50,000 bases of DNA from Symbiodinium natans (GCA_905221605.1 CAJNDS010000935.1:1-50000); one strand, 5' to 3'; positions 38,101 through 48,100 are shown, counted from the stretch's first letter. The notes: generated by a model not told the origin, from the sequence alone. Program-made: numbers and translations.

Positions 38101-38361
38101 AGCATCTCAAGTCCGAGCATTCACTAGTCAAGCAGCTTGTCAAGCGTTGGAAAAAAACCCCGCCCACCCAAGAAACCCATAACATTGAGAAAATATAAAG
38201 TTCACTCAATACTTTCCCGGTAGGCTTAAAGCTCAAAGTCCAATTGGTCCAAAATATTTTAGTCTTTAACGGACCCAAAACCCGAAATCTAATCTAAGGC
38301 CCGCAACAAGCCCTTTATGCTCTTAGGGCCCTAAACCCTACGGTTTAGAAGCCCCGATCGT

Positions 38362-39508
38362 GAAGGCTCGGTTTTCGTCAAAAATCCAAAAAACGAGAAC
38401 CCACCCAGAACCGTCGATTTCAGTACTAAAAAATCGCATTTTAACTGGGACCCTTGCCGATCCTGGGGTCCCCCTCATTTGGGGTGTTTTGGGAGGCAAA
38501 CTTTCCCTCTCAAGGGGGGGTCGGAGTTTGAGGCAAGGGGGGTCTCCGAAGACTATTTTGCCTTTAAAATTGGAAAATACGACCCCCCCTTCCTTGACCA
38601 AAACTAGGCTGTGAAAAGGTCGCCGGGGTGGCCCGTCATCAGAATTGAGGGTTAAAAACCCTGAAACACCCTGAAAAACATGGGAAAACCTTAAAAACAC
38701 TGAAAAACAGAACGTGAAAAAACTTGAAATCCTGAAGCCGGTGAAGCTCGCTTTTGGTCAAAATCCAGAAAACGAGAAGCCACCCAGAACCGTCGATTTC
38801 AGTACTAAAAAATCGCATTTTTAACTGGGACCCTTGCCGATCCTGGGGTCCCCCTCATTTGGGGTGTTTTGGGAGCAAAATTTAGCCCTAAACCCTCTGC
38901 CCCAAACACTACGAGCCCTAAACCTTATGCCCCGAATAGAAAAAACCATTTGCCCACGAAGGGGGTCAGGGTTTAGGGCCCCCCTGGGTGGAAAAAAACC
39001 ATTTGCCCACGAAGGGGGTCAGGGTTTAGGCCCCCCCCGGGTGGAAAAAAACCATTTGCCCACGAAGGGGGTCAGGGTTTAGGGCCCCCCCCGGGTGGAA
39101 AAAAACCATTTGCCCAGGAAGGGGGTCAGGGTTTAGGGCCCCCCCCGGGTGGAAAAAAACCATTTGCCCACGAAGGGGGTCAGGGTTTAGGGCCCCCCCC
39201 GGTGGAAAAAAAACATTTGCCCACGAAGGGGGTCAGGGTTTAGGACCCCCCCCGGGTGGAAACAAACCATTTGCCCACGAAGGGGGTCAGGGTTTAGGGC
39301 CCCCCCCGGGTGGAAAAAAACCATTTGCCCACGAAGGGGGTCAGGGTTTAGGGCCCCCCCGGGTGGAAAAAAACCATTGGCCCACGAAGGGGGTCAGGGT
39401 TTATGGCCCAAAGGGCCGGTTTTGATCAAAAATCCAGAAAACGAGAGCCCACCCAGAAGCGTCGATTTCAGTACTAAAAAATCGCATTTTGAACTGGGAC
39501 CCGGGCCG
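38362..39508 (+). repeat. Three copies of a 95-135-bp dispersed module
   Basis: Copies at about 38362-38497, 38742-38880 and 39416-39508 share AATCCA-AAAACGAGA, CCACCCAGAA-CGTCGATTTC, AGTACTAAAAAATCGCATTT and AACTGGGACCC; the first two also share CCTTGCCGATCCTGGGGTCC. The last two flank the 55-bp tandem array. Confidence 0.9.
38938..39405 (+). repeat. 55-bp tandem array containing a telomere-like half
   Basis: Nine units of GGTGGAAAAAAACCATTTGC plus CCACGAAGGGGGTCAGGGTT plus TAGGGCCCCCCCC. Two truncated units follow at 39510-39557 and 39558-39592. The run GTCAGGGTTTAGGG is telomere-like, embedded in every unit. No gene. Confidence 0.95.
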
Positions 39509-39604
39509 AAGGAAAAAAACCATTTGCCCACGAAGGGGGTCAGGGTTTAGGGCCCAGAAAAAAAACCACTTGCCCACGAAGGTCATTAGGGTTTAAATAT
39601 ACAT

Positions 39605-39700
39605 AGTAAGAGAGGGTTTAGGGTTTAGGGTTTAGGGCTTAAGGTTTAGGGTTTAGGGTTTAGGGTTTTAGGGTTTTAGGGTCAAGGGTTAAGGGTTTAG
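39605..39700 (+). repeat. Telomere-like G-array
   Basis: About a dozen units with TTTTAGGG variants. Confidence 0.9.
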
Positions 39701-39825
39701 GTGCTCGGCGTGGTCTTTTTGCATTACGAGGCCCCAAGTCCTTTTGGTCTGAGCCTTTTCGAGGCTCCTGGCTCTTGCATCTTCCCACGGAAACAAGTAC
39801 GTGGCTGAACTATTGGGTGTGGCGC

Positions 39826-39900
39826 GCCTAAAACCCTAAATCCTAAACCTTACACCAGAACCCTAAACCCTAATCGTTAAACCCTAAACCCTAAACTGTA
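39826..39900 (-). repeat. Degenerate C-array
   Basis: CCCTAAA, CCCTAAT and related units. Confidence 0.9.
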
Positions 39901-39961
39901 GGGTTTGAGGGTTGAGGGTTTATGTGTGTGTGTGGGTTTTGTTGTTTCATTCTCGCGACAG

Positions 39962-40262
39962 GGCCCTTTGGGTCTCGGCTGCACCACACGAAATGGCAAG
40001 CCGAGGGATTACATGTCTTACAAGTCGCCTCGATGTGCGGTGTGTTTGGCGTTTCGAGGCTAACTGTGGCTGCGCGCTTTGCGCCACTCCAAGCCGTAAG
40101 ACCGACACCAGCGGCGGCGTCGAGACTGCAGCCGCAAAACTGCGCGGTACAATCCATGCAGTCTTGCGCACCCATGGCAAGTTTCCGTTCCCAAGCACCT
40201 CAAGCAGGCAACACGACGTTTCTGTGTGTGCCACATGGAAATGGTCCCAACACAACAAAAAG
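39962..40262 (+). CDS. Candidate 301-nt exon, hypothetical
   Basis: Bounded by GTTGTTTCATTCTCGCGACAG (pyrimidine tract plus AG) and CAAAAAG before GTACGTAG, both good splice contexts. Two + frames are open throughout (one with WQAEGLHVLQVASMCGVF, the other with CVWRFEANCGCALCATP), and the minus strand is open too, so the frame is undecided. No domain recognised. Confidence 0.4.
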
Positions 40263-40608
40263 GTACGTAGGCTCCCTTTTTGTAAGGATTCCCTTTTAAG
40301 GGACCCTATTTTTGCAATGGCCCATCCCCTCTATTTTAACGGGCACTTTTACGAACCTCACACATGATGAACCTTATAAGCCCGTACTTAAGCCGTACTT
40401 GAAAGTTCATGGGTAGTTCAAGTAGGGTTAGAAGTACCCTGGCTAGAGCCCCACCCCGCCCGAGGAAGCGGCTCTTGGCGACGGCGTAAGGCACTTGCCA
40501 AGGCCTCAGGAGGTGGGCGGGGGGGGGGAGGGGAAATCTGTGAAGCCTCTTGGGCATAGCACGAAGGCCCCGGAGGGCCTCCTCACTTTCTTGCTCAGCT
40601 AGAACTTG
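40263..40608. other. No gene seen
   Basis: Unique sequence; a motif GTTCATGGGTAGTT...GCTAGAGCCC (40408-40450) recurs diverged at 42790-42852. Confidence 0.45.
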
Positions 40609-40676
40609 CTGGTTCTCAGTAGGGAATGAGGGAATGAGGTGGGCAATTAAGTCCCTCTGTCCCTACGTAGAACCAG
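40609..40676. mobile_element. 68-bp MITE-like inverted repeat
   Basis: CTGGTTCTCAGTAGGGA at the left and TCCCTACGTAGAACCAG at the right are inverted repeats. The related copy at 17490-17640 shares both ends and the GGGAATGAGGGAAT inner motif. Confidence 0.65.
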
Positions 40677-40775
40677 AGGGAGAAGCCCTGTCCAGGCGCA
40701 AGGCGTCGTCTGGCTGTCTTGACCATCGCTGCCGGCCTCAAAAAGTGCCGGGGTTAGGGTTCAACCACCTCAGAC

Positions 40776-40885
40776 ACTGTATCTTGGGATGTTCCCCCTT
40801 TTCCAACAGTCCTTAATCGGGATTATAGTACAGCATAATCCCTATATGGACGGTTAGTATAAGGGGGAACGTCCCAAACTGTATC
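40776..40885. mobile_element. MITE with perfect 8-bp target duplication
   Basis: The element proper is 40784-40877 (94 bp). Ends TTGGGATGTTCCCCCTT and AAGGGGGAACGTCCCAA are 17-bp inverted repeats with one mismatch. ACTGTATC occurs exactly on both sides (40776-40783 and 40878-40885). Eight-bp duplications fit hAT-like or related DNA transposons. Relatives: 30574-30672, 35226-35326, 36245-36413. Confidence 0.85.
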
Positions 40886-41292
40886 CTGGTGCTCAACCCT
40901 TTCCTCTAAAAACCCTAAGCCTACACCTTACTTGCATGTAGGGTCTTTAGGGTCTTTAGGGTTAAGGCCTGAAGCCTCAAGACCGAGCCGCAAAGCCGCA
41001 AGCTGTAGTGACTAAACGGTTGGGCTTTTGAATTACTTAATCAAGGGTTCTTTACAGTTATAAACTCCGACTACCCAGTGTGCCTTGCGGGGGTAGTAAG
41101 GGGCTACTCTGGCCAACCCTTTTTCCTAACCCTACACCCTCTCCCCCAAACCCAAAACCCAACAAAAACGGGAATAAGTAAGGGCCTACTCTGGGCATCC
41201 CTAAACCCTCACCTCAAAAAAAGGGGAACAAGGGCCGAACCTGGGTCCGAGTCAACGTTTCGAAGAAAATCAAGAAGCTCTTCGCCAATGAC
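40886..41292. other. No gene seen
   Basis: Unique sequence with an imperfect repeat of AAGGGGCTACTCTGG / AAGGGCCTACTCTGG (41098 and 41180). Confidence 0.45.
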
Positions 41293-41393
41293 GCCCTAAA
41301 CCCTAAACCCTAAACCCTAAACCCTAAACCCTAAACCCTAAACCCTAAACCCAAAAACCCACAAACCCTAAACCCTAAACCCCAAAAACAGCC
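41293..41393 (-). repeat. Telomere-like C-array
   Basis: Ten canonical units, a short break, then three more. Confidence 0.95.
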
Positions 41394-41683
41394 TTTCAAC
41401 AACCTCAGCCATCCCCACCTGCCTCCTCAAACTGAAGAAGCACCCGAAAACCCTAAAGGTGCCAGGCAACCCCACACTTGGGTTCAGGGAATAGGGTTTA
41501 GGGTCGATACGCCATAGAGCTCGAAACACCCCCCTTCCCCCCCCTTGTCCAGCGTCTCCCTCCCTCCCTCCCTCCCTCTCACTCCCTCCCTCCCCCTCCA
41601 CATTAAGTGACAAGTCTATTTAATCCATATTTAGGCCTTGCTTTGGCTTGCCAGCTCGAAGCTCTAAGGAGTAACCCCAAACC
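41394..41683. other. No gene; CTCC microsatellite
   Basis: CCCT/CTCC repeats at 41552-41600. Confidence 0.5.
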
Positions 41684-41808
41684 CTGACCCCTAAACCCTG
41701 AACCCTAAACCCTGAACCCTAAACCCACCCTAAACCCTGAACCCTAAACCCTGAACCCTAAACCCTGAACCCTAAACCCTGAACCCTAAAGCCTGAACCC
41801 CAAAGAGC
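41684..41808 (-). repeat. 14-bp higher-order C-array
   Basis: Alternating CCCTGAA and CCCTAAA form a 14-bp dimer repeated about seven times. Confidence 0.95.
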
Positions 41809-41895
41809 CCCGAAATCTGCGAAAGTCCCTGTCAGGTTGGCCTTCTGGAGGACCTGCAGGTCCGGGCTGAGGAATTTTTAAGGGGTTCTTTTTTG

Positions 41896-41952
41896 GGGGG
41901 TTTAGGGTTTAGGGTTTAGGGTTTCGGGTTTAGGGTTTAGGGTTTCGGGGTT
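41896..41952 (+). repeat. Telomere-like G-array
   Basis: Eight units including TTTCGGG. Confidence 0.95.
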
Positions 41953-42195
41953 CTAAGAGGTTTGATAGCCGTCTGCAGGTTTCGAGGCCTACAGTTGGAG
42001 TGTACAGGGCTCTTTTTTGGGTGGTTCTAAGGGGTTTTGATGGCCTGTTGGGTTTTAGGGTGGGGTCTTGTAGTACCGTAGGGTGTATGGGGCTTTCAGG
42101 TCTTTGTTAAGTTTTTTGGTTCAGGGGTTGGCCATGTTGTCCATCTTCTGCATTCACCATAGCGATGCACTGCCGAAGCAGTGAAGCTACGTGAC
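41953..42195. other. No gene seen
   Basis: T/G-rich sequence with two copies of a TTTTTTGGG-GGTTCTAAG(G)GGTTT-GAT motif (41886-41962 and 42011-42040). Confidence 0.4.
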
Positions 42196-42254
42196 ACCCT
42201 AAACCCTAAACCCTAAACCCTAAACCCTAAACCCTAAACCCTAAACCCTAAGCC
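42196..42254 (-). repeat. Telomere-like C-array
   Basis: Eight units. The block to its right (42262-42355) is open on + (ALPEAELPKNLTLSFAQI) and on minus (DACGPASEGWCRFGRM then GTGAGG), so its strand is undecided. Confidence 0.95.
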
Positions 42255-42527
42255 CGAAAAAAGAAGCTTTGCCAGAAGCAGAGCTGCCAAAAAACCTCAC
42301 GCTCTCATTCGCCCAAATCGACACCAACCCTCCGATGCCGGACCACACGCGTCCTAAACCCTAAACCCTAACCCTCAACTCTGCGGCCCCAACTGCCGGA
42401 CGGAGCAGCTTTCGTCAACTCCAGGCGCCCCAACCCTGGACTACCTCGCTGGGTTACAGTTAAGGGTTGAGATCTCATCAGGCTTGGCCCTGCACCCTAA
42501 TACCGCCAAAATGGTGACAGGGGGTCT

Positions 42528-42562
42528 GTAGGGTTTAGGGTTTAGGGTTTAGGGTTTAGGGC
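42528..42562 (+). repeat. Telomere-like G-array
   Basis: Five units. Confidence 0.95.
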
Positions 42563-42606
42563 TGGAAAGCCCAAGACCCCGATAACTCGAAACTCTCAGC
42601 GGCCAC

Positions 42607-42645
42607 CTCGGACAGGGCAGGCAGCGCGGATGCGAGAATCGGCTC
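42607..42645 (-). CDS. Possible micro-exon
   Basis: Sense: C-type units, CCCCCGCGAG acceptor, EPILASALPALSE, then GTGGCC. The frame continues open (VAAESFELSGSW), so the 3' end may be later. Confidence 0.25.
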
Positions 42646-42911
42646 CTCGCGGGGGTTCAGGGGTTTAGGGTTCAGGTTCAGGGCCAAGAATCCGACCTCG
42701 CTTCCAAAATGACCTAGGCACCCTTTGTATACGAGCCGGGTTCAAGATCGATGGCCTATGCACTTGTGCTTTGCTGGGCGCACTTTGTTCATGGGTAGTT
42801 TAGAGCTGAGATTGGAAGTGCAAGGTAACTTGGGTTATACATTGCTAGAGCCCTGCTTAGGGTTCTTCTAACCCATGCCCGCGAACCTTCACGTAGGGTT
42901 TGGGAGACATC

Positions 42912-43063
42912 TCATGGGTTCCCTTACTACCCCCCTCTATACTACCTCCCCTAGGTTCCCCCCCTAATTATGGGTATTTAGGGATAATTAAGGCTAGTCG
43001 GGTTATTTAAAGGGGGAAAGGGAGGCAGTATGAAGGGGGGGGGGGTAGTAGGGAAACCCATGA
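42912..43063. mobile_element. MITE-like element with about 40-bp inverted ends
   Basis: Left end TCATGGGTTCCCTTACTACC and right end GGTAGTAGGGAAACCCATGA are inverted repeats, continuing inward through C/G runs and TACTACCTCCC / GGGAGGCAGTA. No target duplication recognised. Confidence 0.7.
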
Positions 43064-43594
43064 AAATCGCCAGTTCGGAATTTTGCGAAACGCTCGGCAT
43101 AGTTCAGCGTTAGGGTGAGGGGGAATAGGCACTGATGTAGTGCCTTTTGGTATGTGTATAGGCAGATTATCAGGAACCCTAAGCCCAACTTCACACCAGA
43201 ACCCAGAGCCCAAAACCCAAAACCCTAAACCTTAATAATATTCTGGATCTCTATATCATTGAAGGTCTGTTTTCTTAAGTAACCCTAAACCCATTAAACC
43301 CTTAACCCTAAACCTAAACCCTAAACCCTAATTGAGGGGCATTGGGCTCTCTCTGGGAACCCAAACCCCATAATCCTAGTACCACTTCACTCGGGTAGCT
43401 CCTGCGCAGACTCGCTGAGACCCGAGCCAGCCTCTTTGGTTCAAGGAATGCAGGAAATTCGGTACCCTAAACACTAAACCCTAAACAGTAAGCCCTAAAC
43501 CCTAACCCTAAACCCTAAACCCTAAACCGTAAACCTTGACCCTAAACCCTAAACCATACTTCGGCATCGTAACAAATTTGGTGAAGAGACATAT
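43064..43594 (-). repeat. Short C-arrays in unique sequence
   Basis: C-type tracts at 43205-43230, 43282-43332 and 43463-43556. Frames over 43003-43213 are not convincing. Confidence 0.7.
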
Positions 43595-44015
43595 CGGTGG
43601 ATATTTGGTACCTCAAAGCCCCCTACACGTAAGGACGCCAGGACAACTTCAAGAAGGGAGCTCTTGGCTGGGTACCTTCTACAACGAGGTTTAGGGTTTA
43701 GGGTTCAGGGGTCAGGGTTTAGGGCTTAGGGTTTAGGGTTTGGGGGGTGGTTTAGGGTTTAGGGTTCCTATAGCAGGTGTAAAGGGGCACTGCAGGTTCT
43801 ATAAGCTAGATCCATCTTCGCGTACTTTAGGCCCTTGAGGCTATGGCACCACCACCCCACCAACATACAAACAACTGTCCCAGGAAAATATCTCATCCCA
43901 ATACCACAACCTACCTAGGTGACCACCCACATACACGCAACTATCCTAGCATGTCATATTCCCAATATCTGTATCGATCTATGTGCCATAGCCCAAACTA
44001 GGCAAAGGGTTCTGA
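43595..44015 (+). repeat. Interrupted copy of a dispersed repeat
   Basis: 43595-43643 and 43881-44015 match successive parts of 45618-45740 (CGGTGGATAT, CCCCCTACACGTAAGGACG; then AGGAAAATATCTCATCCCA, ATGTGCCATAGCCCAAAC, AGGCAAAGGGTTC). The 242 bp between (43644-43885, including the G-array at 43688-43765) are absent from the other copy, and CCAGGA stands at both edges. Confidence 0.65.
43688..43765 (+). repeat. Telomere-like G-array
   Basis: About ten units with TTCAGGG and CTTAGGG variants, inside the inserted segment. Confidence 0.95.
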
Positions 44016-45054
44016 ATCTTCTGCATCATTTGACTCTTACTGCAATATTTTCTGGCTTCGATTACTCAATATTTATAGGTGTCATGTCTTTAAGTGTGTA
44101 CCCTGTCCAGTGTCCAGGCATTCAGAACAAGTCAAGGTGTCTTTAACATAACTGCAAGAGTGTTTACTGACGCAGTACGTTCGAATTGATGTCTTTGTCT
44201 GGCTTCCACCGATAACATTTTCTTGAGACATTAACATCTGGTTCACTATATGCATGAAAACCAACTAGCATCTTGTTTACTTTTCTTGGCAGTGTATTAT
44301 TATGACATTGTGAGAGTATGAAACGGTGTTTGCATTCCCTTAAAGTTTAAGGACGCTACTTACGAACCGCACTCTTACGGTGTGCTTATGAACCTGTTCC
44401 TCACAGGGCAGCATTGGGACATGATTCTTCGATGTCTGGGCATGCAACTGTCAAGTTACTTTAGAAACTTTATTGATAAACTAACCCATGACATTTGAAT
44501 TGTTCTTTAGGGCGGGTACATCTGTGCCTATCCTCGCAGGATCGGTCTCCAGTTTCTCCATCATTTGTTCTCATTCCTCTGGTGTTACTTTTCTGACCCG
44601 ACCCCGTGTCACAGATTTCAACCGATCCTATTTGACTTACCGCGCCTTCTTCAAAAATACCATCGTCTGGAGTGCTTCCACGGCCAGCCTTCCGACTAAT
44701 TACTCCTGTGTTCGGTCATTGTTTTGCCTTCGTTGTTTGTCTTAGTCTCTTTGTGAAAAGTTTTCTGTCTACATGTGCAAGGTAAACAAATGAATTAACC
44801 CATCTGTCTTTAAGTGGAAGCCACCGCCGTTTTGAATCCATCTGCTTCTCACTCATTAACCTTTTTTTGGATTGTTTAAATACTCAAGAACTACCTTAAC
44901 CAGTTCTAAAGAAGCGGTACACCTTTTGAGCTGTAGGACTCATTCGCGAATCCTTCCAAAAGGATCGCGCCGAGTCCCTTCAGCTGCTGCCATTACTGAG
45001 ATCCTCAACGTGTGCCAACTTGCTGTGGCTGGTGCTGTGATGCCTTGACTCTTA
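44016..45054. other. Array-free stretch, possible minus-strand coding
   Basis: The longest run without telomere-like units. On the minus strand a frame without ATG is open from about 44697 to 44467 (GRGSTPDDGIFEEG, then SQIGSVEICDTGSGQKSN), and GTAAGT, a consensus donor, follows GGCGCG at 44640-44635. On + a frame over 44488-44745 is open. I cannot define a gene. Confidence 0.35.
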
Positions 45055-45110
45055 GGGTTTAGGGTTTAGGGTTTAGGGTTTAGGGTTTAGGGTTTAGGGT
45101 TTAGGGTTTG
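45055..45110 (+). repeat. Telomere-like G-array
   Basis: Eight canonical units, isolated within array-poor sequence. Confidence 0.97.
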
Positions 45111-46496
45111 CCTGGGACCTGGGCAGTTCCAGCGCTGCAGCTTTGTCACCGCAACCGGTACAGATTTTTGCCATCTTGTAAATTTGGTCAGCTCCTGTCC
45201 CGGCGGGATACCGTGGATCGCTGTCGCAAGCCCCTGTGTTAGGTGCAACCTGATTCGTGTGATTGCATGCTAGGCGGTAATTTTACCGGCGTAGCTGCAT
45301 TCACTTGATTGAGAAGTTCGTGTACCTTAGACACACCTCTGAAAACTACGAGCATCATTCTCTGCTTGACGTGCGCCGCCGCTCCCGGTGACACAGGGCT
45401 GGGTTTAGTGAGGACTGCGACTTCGAAGAACAACATGTATAGCACATATCCAGGCAAAAGGGCAGTGCGTGATTAAGTGAGGTTTGCGCGCGCTCCCCAG
45501 GCCAGCTGTTTAACCCGTGCGCTGCAAGAGCTCTCGGGCATCCCACCTTCAGAGCAAGCCACCAAAGCAACGCTCCTGTAGCAGCATGCCGGCAATCGCC
45601 TTCACATAACCGCCCAACGGTGGATATAGGGTAACTCAAGCCCCCTACACGTAAGGACGACTAGGAAAACATCTTATTCCCAACGCCCGTATCTTTCCAT
45701 GCGCCATAGCCGCCCAAACCAGGCAAGGGGTTCCTTAATTATAGAATTTGAGGGTAAAGCATTAGCTTTACAAGGACTCATTACATTATGTGCTCTGCGA
45801 AGGAAACACATAACCTCACCAATGGAACTAAGTTATTATTCTGGGAATTTCTTATTGGTTAATTAGCTATTTGCATTTGTGCTGAGATTTGTTCATCAAA
45901 ATCAATGGCGCCCTCTAAACTGTCAATGGTGACGGCCATAGGACGGAAAAAGTGTTTCCATCTCTTTTTGGCATAATCACCTAACTTTACCGTGCTGAGA
46001 TAAACGAGTAGAAGATTTAACAATGTTCATGTTGATCTCCGTGTTTCTTGCCATTAAGGTTAGCGAACATGAATGATATGCTGGATAAACCGTTCTAAGC
46101 TGAACTCCATTCAGCAAATGTGAAACGATGTTGCAGTTCGCATCGGAAAATCGCATTCTGACTAGCCCATGATGTGGTAGTATTGCGTGCGGAAAAGAAC
46201 AAACCGTTTTCATCGTATTCCGCTTGTGCTCCTGCTACTGGCTTTGAAGGTCTGATAACTGGTTCACCAGCATCTGGAACTATTTTAAAAAAACCCAACA
46301 GGACAATAACGGATAGGTGGGTAAAGTCCAGATTGAACGAATCCGCATACGGGTTTGTGCCCCATCTTTACGAACTTGCCTTGTTGGTAAAACGACGCCT
46401 TTGATTTGCTCCTGCTGTTGCTACTGCATCATGTCCTTCTATAGTGTAAGCGAACAGACCGTGAGCGCCTACTGAGGTACGTAGGGAATATATAAG
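45111..46496. other. Array-poor stretch, no recognised gene
   Basis: Minus-strand frames 45239-45457 (EVAVLTKPSPVSPGAA, VKQRMMLVVFRGVSKVHEL) and 46095-46298 (IVPDAGEPVIRPSKPVAG, AEYDENGLFFSARNTTT) look more protein-like than most, but overlap open frames on +. They may be exons or remains of a transposon protein. No domain assigned. Confidence 0.35.
45618..45740 (+). repeat. Uninterrupted copy of the dispersed repeat
   Basis: Contiguous counterpart of 43595-44015, lacking the 242-bp segment and the G-array. Confidence 0.65.
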
Positions 46497-46592
46497 GTAT
46501 ATATATATATATACATATATCTGTATATATAGAGGTCATAATATAGTGACCAGAAACCCCCCCCTTCGCCCCCCCCCCCCCCCCCCCCCCCC
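46497..46592. repeat. TA microsatellite and 23-C run
   Basis: TATA/CATA at 46497-46530, then a C-rich stretch ending in about 23 C (46570-46592). Confidence 0.9.
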
Positions 46593-46603
46593 AACAAAAA
46601 AAC

Positions 46604-46673
46604 AGAAAGGGGCCCTTGGCGTCCGGTCCGGCCTCCACGAAGAGGCCCAAGCATTCCTCAACATCTGCTTCGA
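46604..46673 (-). CDS. Candidate exon, 70 nt
   Basis: Sense: C-array, GGCAAATCGCAG acceptor, open block, CCTTTCT before GTTTTTTTG and a G run. It reads EADVEECLGLFVEAGPDA then KGPF. Upstream QIAV keeps the frame open. Unknown function. Confidence 0.4.
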
Positions 46674-46692
46674 CTGCGATTTGCCGTTTGGG

Positions 46693-46747
46693 GGTTTAGG
46701 GTTTAGGGTTTAGGGTTTAGGGTTTGGGGTTTAGGGTTTAGGGTTTA
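46693..46747 (+). repeat. Telomere-like G-array
   Basis: Eight units, one TTTGGGG. Confidence 0.97.
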
Positions 46748-46751
46748 CGAA

Positions 46752-46824
46752 ATTAGGGGGTGCCTTTTTGGGGTCCTTGTTATAAGGGGATCCTGCTACT
46801 TGGGGGTCTATGTTAAGGGTCCCA
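46752..46824 (+). repeat. Dispersed repeat, copy 2 (pair with 738-810)
   Basis: Collinear with 738-810; each copy lies within about 120 bp of a telomere-like array. Confidence 0.55.
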
Positions 46825-47869
46825 AGTGCTGTCATGCAGGGATACAGGGGTCAGGGACTGACTGTGTGGCCTTGATGCTTCTGACTCTTCTGCATGCAAA
46901 CTCTCAAACCCAAACCTGACATCCACCCAATCCTACCTGAGCCCTAGGCACTACCTGAGCCCTAGGCAGCGTTGAAACGCGACGCACGCACCTCTTGACT
47001 TGCTACGCCCAAGATTCGGCCAGCAGGGTGGGATGCGACCGCCACTTGAGGGTCAAGTCCAGCAGCCTTCGCTGAGGTATCCCAGTAGGGTTTAGGGTTT
47101 AGGGTTTAGGGTTTAGGGTTTAGGGCTTCGGGCTTCGGGCAGGCCCGACAAAGGCCCTCATTGAGCTTCGAGGACCTTGCAGAGGCCGAAAACTCCAAGG
47201 CACCTCCGATCACACCCCCCCCTCCCTCCACCCCTAAAAGCCCCTACCCGAAACTCAAAACCTCCGAACCGGGGGTTTAGGGTTTAGGGCCGTTCAACCC
47301 CTACAACGGGCCTCAAGACCGCTTGAGCCTCCGAACCCCCCCCCCCCCTCCCCCGACCCAGAACTCCCCTCTAAACCCGTCAATGTCAACCCTACAGCCT
47401 AAAACCCTACTTCCGAAACCCACAGCTGGCAGGTCCAATTGCAGGTGGAGTTTTCAAGAGTGTTCAGGGTTTCAGGGGGCTTTGGGGTTCAGGGAGTTGA
47501 GGGGGTGTTTGAAGGCATTTGCAGGGCTTTGGAGGGGGGCTTTCGAGAGGGAGTTTGGGGTTCGCCTTTTGGGGAGTTTTGGGTTTTTCGGTTGAAGTTG
47601 AGGCAATTTTGCACCAAATGTGTTTTAAACAGATGACACATGGGTTTGAGGAGGCTTTAGGAATTTTAGTGCTTTGTCATTGGGTGGGGCTTATAGGGAG
47701 CATTTGGGGTTTAGGGGGCTCTGGGTTTTACGCGGAAGACTTCGGGGGTTGTTGGGAGTTTGGGTGTAACTAGCTTTTTTTCCGGGGCTTGGGGCTGTTT
47801 AGGGTTTCGGAGTTCAAGGTCTAGCCTAATTTCCTAAGCCCTACACCCTAATCCCGACACCCTCATCCC
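46825..47869. other. No gene seen
   Basis: Contains CTGAGCCCTAGGCA twice (46948, 46963), a G-array at 47088-47128 and T/G-rich diverged G-type sequence (47455-47800). The overlapping Gly/Phe-rich + frames there derive from diverged GGGTTT units. Confidence 0.5.
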
Positions 47870-47965
47870 TAAAACCATACACCCTAAACCCTAAACCCTA
47901 CACCCAAACCCTAAACCCTAAACCCTAAACCCTAAACCCTAAACCCTAAACCCCAAACCCTAGAC
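47870..47965 (-). repeat. Telomere-like C-array
   Basis: About 13 units with variants. Confidence 0.95.
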
Positions 47966-48036
47966 CCCCGGCCTGTCGCGGCTCGATGGGTTCAGTCGGC
48001 CCAGCAGGGTACGGATGAGCACCTTCGCAGAGCGCC
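47966..48036 (-). CDS. Candidate exon, 71 nt
   Basis: One of the cleanest cases. Sense: CCCTAAAAAAACAG acceptor, open block, CCGGGG followed by GTCTAGGGTTTGGGG. It reads RSAKVLIRTLLGRLNPSS then RDRPG. Both flanking arrays have the C-block-G arrangement. Family unknown. Confidence 0.5.
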
Positions 48037-48046
48037 CTGTTTTTTT

Positions 48047-48100
48047 AGGGTTTAGGGTTTAGGGGTTTAGGGGTTTAGGGGTTTAGGGTTGAGGGTTTGG
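48047..48100 (+). repeat. Telomere-like G-array
   Basis: TTTAGGG and TTTAGGGG units. Confidence 0.95.

Noticed and set aside
40408-42852. GTTCATGGGTAGTT...GCTAGAGCCC pair (40408-40450, 42790-42852) as a mobile element
   Set aside because: The shared parts are short and the spacing differs; no inverted ends or target duplications, so I note it only as a possible diverged repeat.
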